Positions 25,880 through 34,585 of a stretch of DNA of 64,000 nt are shown one piece after another. Position 1 is the first letter of the stretch, and the number at the start of each line of letters is the position of its first letter. This stretch comes from Streptomyces sp. CB02056 (GTDB lineage Bacteria; Actinomycetota; Actinomycetes; Streptomycetales; Streptomycetaceae), in contig NZ_LIPD01000010.1 in the NCBI RefSeq assembly GCF_001905545.1, forward strand, positions 62,001-126,000, given 5' to 3'. Position numbers and translations under genes: made by a program. The notes beneath the pieces are model-generated. The model saw nothing but the letters and a program-made list of their open reading frames with translations. It was not told the origin of the DNA and did not search any database.

Positions 25880-26698
25880 TCAGAGCTCGGACGGCCCCCA
25901 GGCGCCCACCGCCAGCTCGTCCCCCACCCGCAGCGTGCCGGGCCGCAGCACCGCGAACTTGCTGCCGAACGCCACCCCGCCCGCCGCCGCCCGGCGGTAC
26001 CGGGCCAGCGTGCGCAGCGGCTCCGGGCCCGCCTTGGTGCCGTGGGACTGGTCCACCATCGTCACCGCGCAGCGGATCGCGAGCTTGGCGTAGCCCAGTT
26101 CGGCCCCGCCCACCTCGATCCGGCGGGCCCGGTCCTCGGTGTGCGGTTCGGACCAGCCGTCCACCACCACGTTCGGGCGGAACCGGTCCATCGGCAGCGG
26201 CGGAGTGCCGGAGAGCTCGTTGAAGTACTCCAGCGAGGAGTGCGACACCAGGTGCACGGCGCAGCTGTCCGCGTAGCCCGAGGTGCCCGGGACCAGCCCG
26301 TCGGTCACCCGGTCGTGCTCCGGCGGCACCCGGACCAGCCGGCTGCGCGCGCCGAGCACCCCGGAGAGCCAGTCGGCGGCCTCCTCGCCCTGGTCGATGC
26401 CGAAGAACGGCGCGCCGAACAGCCGCACCTCGCGGCGCGGGCCCCCGGTGTCCACCGGGACCGACACCGGCTCCGTCCCCGGGGCGGCCAGGGTCAGCGA
26501 ACGGCCGTCCTCCGCCACCGTCGGGCGGACGGTGGCCAGCACCGGGTCCCGGCGCTGGGAGCGGAACACGCCCTCCTCGTCCACCACCATGAACGCCCGG
26601 TCGTGGGCCAGCCCGGCCCGGGTGAGCTCCGCCTGCGCGGCCGCCACCCCCGCGCAGCCCTTCACCGGGTAGTACCGCAGTTCCGTCACCGTGGCCAT
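25880..26698 (-). CDS. MOSC-domain protein
   Basis: 272 residues. An N-terminal beta-barrel (MATVTELRYYPVKGCAGV, residues 1-110) is followed by a MOSC domain with PMDRFRPNVVVDG and the conserved Cys in LAIRCAVTMVDQ near residue 210. MOSC proteins of this type (like MARC or YcbX) carry molybdenum cofactor and reduce N-hydroxylated compounds. No redox partner is adjacent. It is divergent from the TetR gene. Confidence 0.92.
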   Translation of the reverse strand: MATVTELRYYPVKGCAGVAAAQAELTRAGLAHDRAFMVVDEEGVFRSQRRDPVLATVRPTVAEDGRSLTLAAPGTEPVSVPVDTGGPRREVRLFGAPFFGIDQGEEAADWLSGVLGARSRLVRVPPEHDRVTDGLVPGTSGYADSCAVHLVSHSSLEYFNELSGTPPLPMDRFRPNVVVDGWSEPHTEDRARRIEVGGAELGYAKLAIRCAVTMVDQSHGTKAGPEPLRTLARYRRAAAGGVAFGSKFAVLRPGTLRVGDELAVGAWGPSEL

Positions 26699-26841
26699 CG
26701 TCCTGCTCCCCCTTCGCGCAGGCGTGCCGTGCTACGCCCGCGTACCGTCCATCTCGCGAACCCCACAGGGTAGTTGAGCGGGTCGGTGGGGGCGGAGGCG
26801 GGACGGGGTGGATCCGGCCGCCGCTTGCTAGGGTCGGGGGC

Positions 26842-27519
26842 ATGGCACCACCGAGCAGCGCGAACCCCCCGGGGCGGCTCCGGCGTGACGCGCAGCGCAA
26901 CCGCGACCTCCTGCTCGCCGCCGCCCGCGACATGTTCTCCCGGCACGGCCTGGACGTGCCGCTGGACCAGATCGCCAAGGAGGCGGGCGTCGGCAACGCC
27001 ACCCTCTACCGGCACTTCCCGACCCGCGAGGCGCTGATCGGCGAGGTGTTCGCGGACGCCGGGGGCGGCCTGGCCGCCGCGGGCGAGGAGGCGCTCGCCG
27101 ACGCGGACGCCTGGACCGGCCTCGAACGGTACTTCGGGCGGATCTTCGAACTGGTCGCCGCCGACCGGGGCATCAACGACCTGGTCACCCAGGCCATCCC
27201 GACCATCCCCGGGATGATCGAGATCAGCCGCGGGCACGCCACCACCGTCGGCGCCCTGATCGCCCGCGCCCAGGAACAGGGCACCATGCGCCGCGACGTC
27301 GTCACCATGGACCTGCTCTTCCTGCTCGGCCCGCTCTGCCGCGCCCTGCCGGCCGCCACCGAGCTGCGCCCCGACCTCTGGCGCCGCTACCTGGCCCTGC
27401 TGCTCGACGGCTTCCGCGCCCAGGCCACCCACCCGCTGCCGGTCCCGCCGATCGGGGAGGAGCACCTGGACCGGATGTTCGCGGACCTCTGGGAGGCGGA
27501 GCAGCCGGAGCCCTCCTGA
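26842..27519 (+). CDS. TetR-family transcriptional regulator
   Basis: 225 residues. The helix-turn-helix at about residues 20-60 reads LDVPLDQIAKEAGVGNATLY, then RHFPTREALIGEVF. The C-terminal helical ligand domain is of the SACE_7040/TetR_C type. It is divergent from the MOSC gene and so its likely regulator. The stop codon sits in a 16-bp tandem duplication (27509-27540). Confidence 0.9.
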   Translation: MAPPSSANPPGRLRRDAQRNRDLLLAAARDMFSRHGLDVPLDQIAKEAGVGNATLYRHFPTREALIGEVFADAGGGLAAAGEEALADADAWTGLERYFGRIFELVAADRGINDLVTQAIPTIPGMIEISRGHATTVGALIARAQEQGTMRRDVVTMDLLFLLGPLCRALPAATELRPDLWRRYLALLLDGFRAQATHPLPVPPIGEEHLDRMFADLWEAEQPEPS

Positions 27520-27742
27520 GCCCGGGCCCTCCTGAGCCCGAGCCCGCCGCAAGCCTGAGCCAGCTTCCGCCCGTGCCGCATCAGGGACGCGTACGGAAGG
27601 GCGGGCTCCGCGTCAGAGCCGCGTCAACGGCCCGTGGCCGTACGGGCGCGGGCCGCTTTGCTGGGGTGGAATCGGCGCGGTCCGGTCCGGCCCGGTGCGA
27701 GGGCACCCGGGCGCGCGGGCGGACGGAGAGGCAGGGCGGGCC

Positions 27743-28267
27743 ATGACGGACAGTGGTGCGGACGGGGGCCGGATCGTGGTCGGCATCAGTGGCTCGTTGG
27801 GCAGCCTCGCCGCGCTGCACCGCGCGGTGGCCGAGGCCCGTCGCTCGGACGTCGAGGTGCTCGCGGTGCTCTGCTGGACCCCGCCCGGTGACGAACTCGG
27901 CTACCGCCGAACCCCGTGCCCGCCGGTGATCGAGGCCGGCCGCGACGCCGCCGTGGCCCGGCTGCGGCAGGCCCTCGACGAGGCCTTCGCCGGACGCCAC
28001 GCGGGTGTCCGGCTGCGTTGCCAGGCCGTCCGCGGCGACACCGGCCACACGCTGGTGCGGTGCGCGGACCGGCCCGGTGACCTGCTCGTCCTCGGCGCCG
28101 GACGGGAGCGCGGCCGCCTCGCCCGACTGGTGCACCCCTCGGTCACCGCCTACTGCGTCCGGCACGCCGCCTGCCCGGTCCTGGCTGTCCCGCGTCCGCC
28201 GCTGCAGCGCGAGCTGGAGGCCCTGGAGCGCGGTGGCGGGCTGCGGGAGCCGGCGGCGGGGAACTGA
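27743..28267 (+). CDS. UspA-like universal stress protein (paralog 1)
   Basis: 174 residues from ATG 27743. The alpha/beta UspA fold starts IVVGISGSLGSLAALHRAV and ends with GDLLVLGAGRERGRLARLVHPSV and CPVLAVPRP. The usual ATP-binding GxxGx9GS/T is altered (GAGRERG, no second glycine-Ser), so nucleotide binding is uncertain. A close paralog is encoded at 36472-36990. The gene ends 2 bp before a convergent hydrolase gene. Confidence 0.88.
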   Translation: MTDSGADGGRIVVGISGSLGSLAALHRAVAEARRSDVEVLAVLCWTPPGDELGYRRTPCPPVIEAGRDAAVARLRQALDEAFAGRHAGVRLRCQAVRGDTGHTLVRCADRPGDLLVLGAGRERGRLARLVHPSVTAYCVRHAACPVLAVPRPPLQRELEALERGGGLREPAAGN

Positions 28268-28269
28268 GG

Positions 28270-29016
28270 TCAGGCCGGCCCGGCCGCCTCGGCGAGGACG
28301 GCGGCGGTCCGCCGGCCGGCGGCCAGGGTGTCGGCGTCGGTGGCCGGGAGGCAGCGGCCGGCCTCGGGGTGGTAGGTGGTCATCACCACGCCGGCGTGGT
28401 CGGTGGGCAGTTCGAGGGTCCGTACCGCCGAGCGCTGCTTTGTCAGAGCAGCGCTCAACCGCCGGGTGTGCTCGATGTCCACGATCCCGTCCGCCGTGCC
28501 GTGGACCAGCCAGAGCGGGACGGGGGACGGGCCGGCGGCCAGGTGGTCGAGCGGGGCCTCGCCGGTCGTGACGGCCGTGGTCGAGTAGTGCGAGGCGATG
28601 CCGACGGCGGCGACAGGCCGTAGCTCGGCGGGGGTGTCTGGGTGGGTGGCCACGGCTATCGCCTCGCGGCCGCCCATCGACCAGCCGGCCAGCACGAAGC
28701 GGGCCGGGTCCCCGCCGTGCTCGGCGGCGATCCGGCGGGCCTGGGCCAGCGAGGCGAGCAGTTCGGCGCCGCCGCGGTCCGGCTGCTCGGAGCTCCAGTC
28801 CGGGACGAGCACCAGTAGCCCCAGCCCGGCGGCCTCCCGGGCCAGCGGCCGCAGCACGTCGCGCTCGTTCGGGCCGTTGCCGTGCCAGAGCAGCACGACG
28901 GGAGCCGGTCCGACGGTGCCGGCGGCGGGGAGGTGGACGTCCATCAGCCGCCCTTCCGCGTACGGAGCGGCAGTCGGGGCGGCAGGCGGACCGGCCTCGG
29001 GTCGAGCGCTCGTCAT
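28270..29016 (-). CDS. Dienelactone hydrolase-type alpha/beta hydrolase
   Basis: 248 residues from ATG 29016, preceded by a strong GGAGGGGAA ribosome-binding site. Oxyanion motif VLLWHGNGPNERD, nucleophile FVLAGWSMGGREA (Ser in GWSMG), an Asp in GTADGIVD and a His in ELPTDHAGVV complete the triad. The fold suits esterases and dienelactone hydrolases; the substrate is unknown. Its promoter lies back to back with the small-RNA unit at 29058. Confidence 0.88.
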   Translation of the reverse strand: MTSARPEAGPPAAPTAAPYAEGRLMDVHLPAAGTVGPAPVVLLWHGNGPNERDVLRPLAREAAGLGLLVLVPDWSSEQPDRGGAELLASLAQARRIAAEHGGDPARFVLAGWSMGGREAIAVATHPDTPAELRPVAAVGIASHYSTTAVTTGEAPLDHLAAGPSPVPLWLVHGTADGIVDIEHTRRLSAALTKQRSAVRTLELPTDHAGVVMTTYHPEAGRCLPATDADTLAAGRRTAAVLAEAAGPA

Positions 29017-29063
29017 GCGGGGTTCCCCTCCGGTTCGGTGGATGATCACGGAGCTGGTACCGT

Positions 29064-29222
29064 ACTTCTCGTCGCGAGGGAGGGATTCCTCGTCAGGCGT
29101 CAGTGGTGCTACCAGAGCACGTCCTACTTTCAGTAGGAAGAGTCCGTGCGACCCGGGCCTGGCGCTCCAGAGTCGGACAGGGTCCGGTGCCGTTCGTTCG
29201 GCGCCGGGCCCTGTCCGCGTTT
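29064..29222 (+). ncRNA. Structured small RNA, copy 1 (unrecognised family)
   Basis: A probable -10 (TACCGT at 29058-29063) precedes about 155 nt ending in a strong terminator (29175-29216). The 75-nt core 29094-29168 is 71/75 identical to copy 2 at 60315-60389. The predicted fold has an outer helix GCGUCAG/CUGGCGC (one G-U), hairpin A GUGCU-ACCAG-AGCAC and hairpin B UCCUAC-UUUCA-GUAGGA. The closing pair of hairpin B is U-A here and C-G in copy 2, a compensatory change. There is no + strand gene downstream (the next is the end of the minus-strand IclR gene), so this looks like a free-standing RNA. A through-frame exists but uses codons rare in this genome. Confidence 0.6.
29175..29216 (+). 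terminator. Terminator of small RNA copy 1
   Basis: A 17-bp stem GGACAGGGTCCGGTGCC / GGCGCCGGGCCCTGTCC, with G-U pairs on the RNA and an 8-base loop, starts 6 nt after the conserved core. Confidence 0.8.
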
Positions 29223-29284
29223 CCGGGAACAGGGCGACCGCCGGACGACCGTTCAGGACGGGGCGTTCTCGGGGCGAGGCGTTC

Positions 29285-30091
29285 TCAGGACGGCTGGCGG
29301 TCGGAGCCCAGCTCGCGGGAGATCCGCAGGCCGACCTGGGCGACCACCGGGCCGAGGGCGCGGACCCGGGCGGCGGTCATCCGTGAGGTGAGGCCGGAGA
29401 CGGACAGGGCGGCGGTCACCTCGCCGGTGTGGTCGAAGATCGGGGCGGCGACGCAGCGGACCTCGGGCTCGTTCTCGCGGTCGTCGATCGAGTAGCCGCG
29501 GGCGCGGATGCGGGCGAGGTCGGCGCGAAGCCGGGGCTCGTCGGCGATGGTCCAGGCGGTCACCGGGCGCAGTCCGGCCGCGACCACCTCGGCGACGGCC
29601 TCCTCGGGCAGCCAGGCGAGGATCGCCTTTCCGGTGGCGGTGCAGTAGGCGGGGGCCCGGCTGCCGACCCGGGAGGCCATCCGGACGTTGGTCTCGTCCT
29701 CGACCTTGTCCAGGTAGACGATCCCGGGGGCCTGCCAGACGGTCAGGTGGACGGTCTCGCCCGCCTCGCGCTGGAGCCGCCGCAGGTGTTCGGCGGCGAC
29801 GCTGCGCAGGTCGAGGGTGGTCAGGTAGGCCTGGCCGAGCCGCAGGGAGCCGTGGCCGAGCCGGAACCAGCCGGTCTCGCGGTCCCGGTCGAGGAGGTGC
29901 TCGTCCAGCAGGGGGCCGGCCAGTCGCAGCACGGTGCTCTTGTTCAGGCCGAGCCCGTCGGCGAGCTGGGCGAGCGGCACGCCGCGCCCGTCGCCGTGGT
30001 CGCGGACGTAGCCGAGGACGGCGAGCGCGCGGCGCAGCGAGGAGGACTGGTTGCGTTCGGTCGCGGGTTTCTTGGGCGCCGTCTCCGTCAT
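29285..30091 (-). CDS. IclR-family transcriptional regulator
   Basis: 268 residues from ATG 30091 with AGGGAA upstream. Winged helix at about 20-80 (RRALAVLGYVRDHGDG; LAQLADGLGLNKSTVLRLAG) and a C-terminal IclR effector domain (VRMASRVGSRAPAYCTATGK; GEVTAALSVSGLTSR). It is divergent from the sugar ABC importer genes and most likely controls them. The frame is open upstream, but this start has the family-typical N-terminus. Confidence 0.92.
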   Translation of the reverse strand: MTETAPKKPATERNQSSSLRRALAVLGYVRDHGDGRGVPLAQLADGLGLNKSTVLRLAGPLLDEHLLDRDRETGWFRLGHGSLRLGQAYLTTLDLRSVAAEHLRRLQREAGETVHLTVWQAPGIVYLDKVEDETNVRMASRVGSRAPAYCTATGKAILAWLPEEAVAEVVAAGLRPVTAWTIADEPRLRADLARIRARGYSIDDRENEPEVRCVAAPIFDHTGEVTAALSVSGLTSRMTAARVRALGPVVAQVGLRISRELGSDRQPS

Positions 30092-30188
30092 GGGTCCGTT
30101 CCCTGTGTCGTTCTGCCGGTGTTCCCCCGCAGGTCGGCGGCGGTTGTCAGAACGTACCCGGTCGTGACGGGATCGCCTCATCTTCGAT

Positions 30189-30210
30189 ACAACGTTGTGC
30201 AGTGCAAAAC
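30189..30210. promoter_or_regulatory. Operator candidate for IclR regulator
   Basis: The perfect palindrome ACAACGTTGT (30189-30198) is followed by the imperfect dyad TTGTGCA-GTGCAA. This AT-rich site lies between the IclR gene and the ABC transporter operon, about 100 bp from the IclR start and 220 bp from the solute-binding gene. Confidence 0.45.
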
Positions 30211-30415
30211 TTTCCCCAACTCCCTCTTGTTGGCGCCGATCGCCCCCGCCTAACGTCCCTGCCATCGAGCAGGCGACGTCGCCCCACCCGAGCGCTGCGC
30301 CCTGCCGTACCCCCACCACTTCACCCACCATCGGCCCCGGTCAGGGCCTGCTTCGACGTGCCCGTCCCCGCGGCGGACGTCTCGGCGGCAGCTGTCGGGA
30401 GGGGAGGTCTCCACC

Positions 30416-31726
30416 ATGCGACTCATCGGACGGACCGCCGCAGCCGTCGTGCTCGCCGCCGGCTGCCTGGCCGCCACCGCCTGTGCCCCCGGCACCGCCT
30501 CGCCGGCGAGCGACAAGGCCGCCGACGACCGGACCGGCACGCTGCAGGTCTGGCTGTACAACGAGGCGGGCAACGCGGCCAAGGAGGCCGTGATCGCCAA
30601 GGCCGTGACCGACTTCCAGGCCTCCCACCAGGGCGTCACCGTCAACGTCAGCTACATCGACACCGACGCCTCGGCCCGCGCGGCCAAGATGAAGGGCGCG
30701 TTCAACGACCCGAACAGCGCCCCCGACCTGGTCGAGTTCGGCAACACCGACCTGCCCGGCTACGTCGCCGCCGGCGGCCTCGCCGACATCACCACCGAGC
30801 TGGACACGTGGCAGGACAAGGGCGACCTCGACCCGGCGATCGCCAAGACCGCCGTGGTGGACGGCAAGACCTACGGCCTGCCCTGGTGGGTCGGCGTGCG
30901 CGCGCTGTACTACCGCACCGACCTGTTCACCGAGGCCGGCCTCACCCCGCCGACCTCGTACGCCGAACTGGTCGCCGCCAACCAGAAGATCCACGCCGCC
31001 CACCCGGACACCTTCGGCATCGCCGTCGGCGGCAAGTACACCTTCGCCGCGCTGCCCTTCGTCTGGGACGCGGGCGGCGACATCGCCACCAAGGACGGCG
31101 CCGCGTTCAAGGCGGCGATCAACTCGCCCGCCTCGCAGGCCGGGATCAAGCGCTACACCGACCTCTTCGGCGCGGACGGCTGCCCCGCCCAGCAGTGCGC
31201 GGACCTGACCGGCGGCAAGACCGTCGACCTGTTCGCGGCCGGCAAGTCGGCGATGGCGGTGCTGCTCAACTCCAACCGCAGCAAGGTGGACGCGGGCGCG
31301 GTCAAGGGCAAGTACGGCGTGGTGCCGCTGCCCGGCGAGAAGCCCGGCTCGATCGCCCCGGCCTTCGCCGGCGGCAACAACCTGGGCGTGATGAAGGCGG
31401 CCAAGCACCGCACGCTGGCCGTCGAGTTCGCCGAACTGCTGGCGAGCCCCGCGTACCAGGAGCAGATGTACGACGCGATGGGCAACCTGCCGACGCTCAA
31501 GTCCGTCAGCGGCAAGGTCGCGGCGAAGGACGCGTTCCTGAAGCCCTTCACCGACACCATCGCGGCCGGCACCAGGTTCGTCCCGCTCGACCAGGCGTGG
31601 GCGCAGATCGACGCCCAGGCGGTGATCCCGACGATGCTCCAGCAGGTCGTCACCGGTAAGGCGGACGTGGCCAAGGCCTCGGGCGACGCGGCCGCGCAGG
31701 TCTCCTCGGCCTTCGCCGCGCACTGA
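30416..31726 (+). CDS. Sugar ABC transporter solute-binding lipoprotein
   Basis: 436 residues. A lipoprotein signal with candidate lipid-attachment Cys17 or Cys23 is followed by a family-1 extracellular solute-binding protein fold (LQVWLYNEAGNAAKEAVIA; DLVEFGNTDLPGYVAAGGLA; YGLPWWVGVRALYYRTD; FAGGNNLGVMKAAKH). It captures a sugar or oligosaccharide outside the membrane for the two permeases downstream. No glycoside hydrolase is adjacent to reveal the sugar. Confidence 0.92.
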   Translation: MRLIGRTAAAVVLAAGCLAATACAPGTASPASDKAADDRTGTLQVWLYNEAGNAAKEAVIAKAVTDFQASHQGVTVNVSYIDTDASARAAKMKGAFNDPNSAPDLVEFGNTDLPGYVAAGGLADITTELDTWQDKGDLDPAIAKTAVVDGKTYGLPWWVGVRALYYRTDLFTEAGLTPPTSYAELVAANQKIHAAHPDTFGIAVGGKYTFAALPFVWDAGGDIATKDGAAFKAAINSPASQAGIKRYTDLFGADGCPAQQCADLTGGKTVDLFAAGKSAMAVLLNSNRSKVDAGAVKGKYGVVPLPGEKPGSIAPAFAGGNNLGVMKAAKHRTLAVEFAELLASPAYQEQMYDAMGNLPTLKSVSGKVAAKDAFLKPFTDTIAAGTRFVPLDQAWAQIDAQAVIPTMLQQVVTGKADVAKASGDAAAQVSSAFAAH

Positions 31727-31935
31727 CGGCCGACCGCCGGCGGCGGGGGCGCGCCACGACCGCCGCCGCCGGCATGTGAGCCACCGCCACCGTCACCGCC
31801 GCCGGCAGCGAGTCACCGGCGCTGCCGGTACCGAGTCACCGCCGCCGGCACCGAGCCACCGGCGCCGCACCGCCGGCCCCCGGCCGCGTACGGACGGCCC
31901 CCCTCCCGGTTCGTCTCAGAGAGCAGGTCCCGCAC
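31727..31935. repeat. Repeat-rich spacer between binding protein and permease genes
   Basis: This 209-bp spacer contains degenerate repeats of ACCGAGTCACCGCCGCCGGC (about 31790-31880) and short GC-rich dyads near 31735-31775. Hairpins here could lower permease expression relative to the binding protein, a pattern usual in such operons. No gene is seen. Confidence 0.45.
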
Positions 31936-32913
31936 GTGTCCGTATCCACCTCGACCGCCCCGGCGCCGCCTTCCCCGCAGAGGCGCCGTGGGGGAAGGGC
32001 GCCGGCCGCACCCCCGGGCGGCCGGCGCCGGCGGCCCCCGCTGCTGCTGCTCCTGCCGGCCGCGGTCATCCTGATCCCGCTGGTCGCCTACCCGATCTAC
32101 CAGCTCGGCCTGCTGTCCGTACTGGACTTCGGGCAGGCCCAGGCCTCGGGCGGCGCCCCGACCTCCTTCGTCGGCTTCGGCAACTACTCGAAGATCCTCG
32201 AGGACGAGCAGTTCTGGACGGTGCTGTTCCAGACCATCGGCTTCGCGGCGTTCTGCGTGGTCGCCACCCTGGCCGTCGGCGCCACCCTCGCGGTGCTGCT
32301 CACCAAGGTCGGCCGGTGGCCCCGGCTGGTGCTGACCACCGCGGCGATGGCCGCCTGGGCGGCGCCGGCGATGACCGGTTCGACGGTGTGGAGCTTCCTG
32401 TTCGACACCAACCTCGGCCTGGTCAACCACACCCTGGAGGGGCTCGGACTCTCCGGTTTCCACGAGTTCAACTGGTTCTATGACAAGTGGACGGCGTTCC
32501 TGATCGTCGGCGCCGTGGTGGTGTGGCACTCCTACCCGTTCGTGATGGTCACCCTCTACGCGGGCATCCGGGCCATCCCGGAGGAGATCATGGAGGCGGC
32601 CGCCCTGGACGGCGCCAACACCTGGACCACCTTCCGCCGGATCACCGCACCGATGCTGCGCCCGATCCTGACCATCGTGGTGATCCAGTCGGTGATCTGG
32701 GACTTCAAGGTCTTCACCCAGATCTATGTGATGACCGAGGGCGGCGGCATCGCCGGCCAGAACCTCGTGCTCAACGTGTACGCGTACCAGAAGGCTTTCG
32801 CCTCCTCGCAGTACGGGCTGGGCGCGGCGATCGGCGTGATCATGCTGCTGATCCTGGTGATCCCGACGGTCCTGTTCATCCGCACCCTGCGACGGACGGG
32901 GAACGAACTGTGA
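31936..32913 (+). CDS. Sugar ABC transporter permease (MalF type)
   Basis: 325 residues from GTG 31936 (AGAGAGCAGG upstream). After a basic Pro-rich N-terminus there are six transmembrane helices. The EAA loop that contacts the ATPase reads EEIMEAAALDGANTWTTFRR near residue 215. It pairs with the next gene. No ATPase is encoded here, as in most streptomycete CUT1 operons, which share the MsiK ATPase. Confidence 0.93.
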   Translation: MSVSTSTAPAPPSPQRRRGGRAPAAPPGGRRRRPPLLLLLPAAVILIPLVAYPIYQLGLLSVLDFGQAQASGGAPTSFVGFGNYSKILEDEQFWTVLFQTIGFAAFCVVATLAVGATLAVLLTKVGRWPRLVLTTAAMAAWAAPAMTGSTVWSFLFDTNLGLVNHTLEGLGLSGFHEFNWFYDKWTAFLIVGAVVVWHSYPFVMVTLYAGIRAIPEEIMEAAALDGANTWTTFRRITAPMLRPILTIVVIQSVIWDFKVFTQIYVMTEGGGIAGQNLVLNVYAYQKAFASSQYGLGAAIGVIMLLILVIPTVLFIRTLRRTGNEL

Positions 32914-33875
32914 GCCCGGCGAACTCCCCGGCGAACTCCCCGGCCGTGAAGCCGGCCCGGAACACCGGCGGCCCCCAGGACGGGAGCGGCCCCCGGAACA
33001 CCGGCGGCCCCCGGAACACCCGGGGTCGGAACACCCGCGGCCGGTGGCGGCTGGCCGCCAACAGCGGCGCGATCGTACTGGCCGTGGTCACCGCCTTCCC
33101 GATCTTCTGGATGGTGCTCTCGGCCTTCAAGCCCAAGGGCGAGATCCAGTCGCTCGACCCCAGGCCGTGGACCGCCCACCCCACGCTGGAGAGCTTCCGT
33201 CAGGTGATCAGCGTGGACGGCTTCGCCCGCTACTTCGGGAACAGCCTGGTGGTCGCGCTGTCGGTGGTGGTGCTGTCGGCGATCGTGGTCTTCCTGGCGG
33301 CGGTGGCCGTGACCAGGTTCCGGTTCAAGTTCCGCACCACCATCATGGTGATGTTCCTGATCGCCCAGATGATCCCGGTCGAGGCGCTGACCATCCCGCT
33401 GTTCTTCATGTTCCGCGACGCCGGACGGTTCGCCCCGGGCATCGGGCTGAACACCCTGGCCTCGCTGGTCCTGGTGCAGCTGGCGTTCTCGCTGCCGTTC
33501 GGGATCTGGATGATGCGCGGCTTCGTCGCGGCCGTCCCGGTCTCGATCGAGGAGGCGGCGCAGATCGACGGGGCCGGCCGGACCCGCATCCTGTGGCGGA
33601 TCCTGCTGCCGCTGGTGGCCCCGGGCCTCGCCGCGACCAGCGTGTTCTCCTTCATCGCGGCGTGGAACGACTTCGTCTTCGCCAAGACCTTCATCATCAG
33701 CGCCACCCAGAACCAGACGCTGCCCTCGGCGCTGCTGGTCTTCTTCAAGCCGGACGAGAACGACTGGGGCGGCATCATGGCGGCGTCCACGCTGATGACC
33801 GTGCCGGTGCTGATCTTCTTCATCGCGGTGCAGCGCAAGCTGGTCTCCGGGCTGGCCGGTGCGGTGAAGGACTGA
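32910..33875 (+). CDS. Sugar ABC transporter permease (MalG type)
   Basis: 321 residues from GTG 32910, overlapping the previous stop by 4 bp. Six transmembrane helices and the EAA loop SIEEAAQIDGAGRTRILWRI are typical. The first 45 residues are an unusual hydrophilic repeat tail (NSPANSPAVKP, then units of RNTGGP and RNTRGR) encoded by near-identical tandem repeats (32920-33045). The 3' end is followed by a strong terminator. Confidence 0.93.
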   Translation: MSPANSPANSPAVKPARNTGGPQDGSGPRNTGGPRNTRGRNTRGRWRLAANSGAIVLAVVTAFPIFWMVLSAFKPKGEIQSLDPRPWTAHPTLESFRQVISVDGFARYFGNSLVVALSVVVLSAIVVFLAAVAVTRFRFKFRTTIMVMFLIAQMIPVEALTIPLFFMFRDAGRFAPGIGLNTLASLVLVQLAFSLPFGIWMMRGFVAAVPVSIEEAAQIDGAGRTRILWRILLPLVAPGLAATSVFSFIAAWNDFVFAKTFIISATQNQTLPSALLVFFKPDENDWGGIMAASTLMTVPVLIFFIAVQRKLVSGLAGAVKD

Positions 33876-33898
33876 TCGCCCGCGCGTGCGGAGCGGCC

Positions 33899-33926
33899 GG
33901 GAGTCCCGTCGTCGTGCGGGACTCCC
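33899..33926. terminator. Terminator after sugar ABC operon
   Basis: A perfect 10-bp stem GGGAGTCCCG / CGGGACTCCC with an 8-base loop lies between the convergent permease gene and the DUF7691-like gene. Confidence 0.85.
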
Positions 33927-33973
33927 TGTCGTACGTGAGGGTGGGCGCTCCGGGCGTGGGCGCCGACACCGGC

Positions 33974-34585
33974 TCAGGAGACGAAGCCGACGATGTCGGT
34001 GCCCTTCCGGCTCCGTGCGATCCGCAGCCAGCCGACGACCTCCGCGACGGCCTCGGCCACCTCGCGCTCCGGCACCGGGGCGCGGCCCTCGCGCCCGGCC
34101 CGGTCGAACCGGTCCAGCGCCTGCCCGCAGTCCCCGGCCGACCAGGTGCCGCAGGACGGCACCGCGCAGAAGGGGAGTCCGGCAGGAAGGCCGCCGCCGT
34201 ACTGGAAGTCCGCGACCGAGACGGCGGTGATCCCGTACGCCTTCAGACCGTCGTCGACCACCTCCAGCCAGTTGCCCCGGAACGGGCCGAAGGAGTCGAC
34301 CTCCAGGGGCTGTCCGACCAGCCAGCACAGCCGCCGGTACGCGTAGCCGTACTGGAAGGCGTGGTCCTCGTTCCCGGAGAAGGGCCCGCCGTGCACCACG
34401 GCGCGCAGCGCCTCCAGGGCGGTCGGGGCGCCCTGCGCGATCTCGTCGGCGAAGTGCTCGTCGGACCTGTCCAGGGACGGGCCGAAGTACGCGAGGGCCT
34501 CGTCGACCGCTCCGTCGTCGCCGCTGCCGACGCGGGCACGGAGCTCCGCGGGGTCGACCAGGTACGCGCGCAGGAAGGAACTCAT
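33974..34585 (-). CDS. DUF7691-like conserved protein
   Basis: 203 residues from ATG 34585. The sequence (MSSFLRAYLVDPAELRARVG; FGPFRGNWLEVVDDGLKAYG; PFCAVPSCGTWSAGDC) resembles an uncharacterised streptomycete family of soluble proteins. It is helical, with a Cys cluster around residue 155. No catalytic motif is evident and no function can be proposed. It is not a barstar. Confidence 0.75.
   Translation of the reverse strand: MSSFLRAYLVDPAELRARVGSGDDGAVDEALAYFGPSLDRSDEHFADEIAQGAPTALEALRAVVHGGPFSGNEDHAFQYGYAYRRLCWLVGQPLEVDSFGPFRGNWLEVVDDGLKAYGITAVSVADFQYGGGLPAGLPFCAVPSCGTWSAGDCGQALDRFDRAGREGRAPVPEREVAEAVAEVVGWLRIARSRKGTDIVGFVS

Noticed and set aside
29103..29168. Conserved short peptide encoded by both small-RNA copies (VLPEH.LLSVGRVRA)
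   Set aside because: The codons are rare for this genome, two of the four differences change amino acids, and one difference is a compensatory base-pair change. RNA conservation explains the data better.
33974..34585. Barstar-like inhibitor for the RNase Sa
   Set aside because: Length, composition and motifs do not resemble barstar, and it is 8 kb away.
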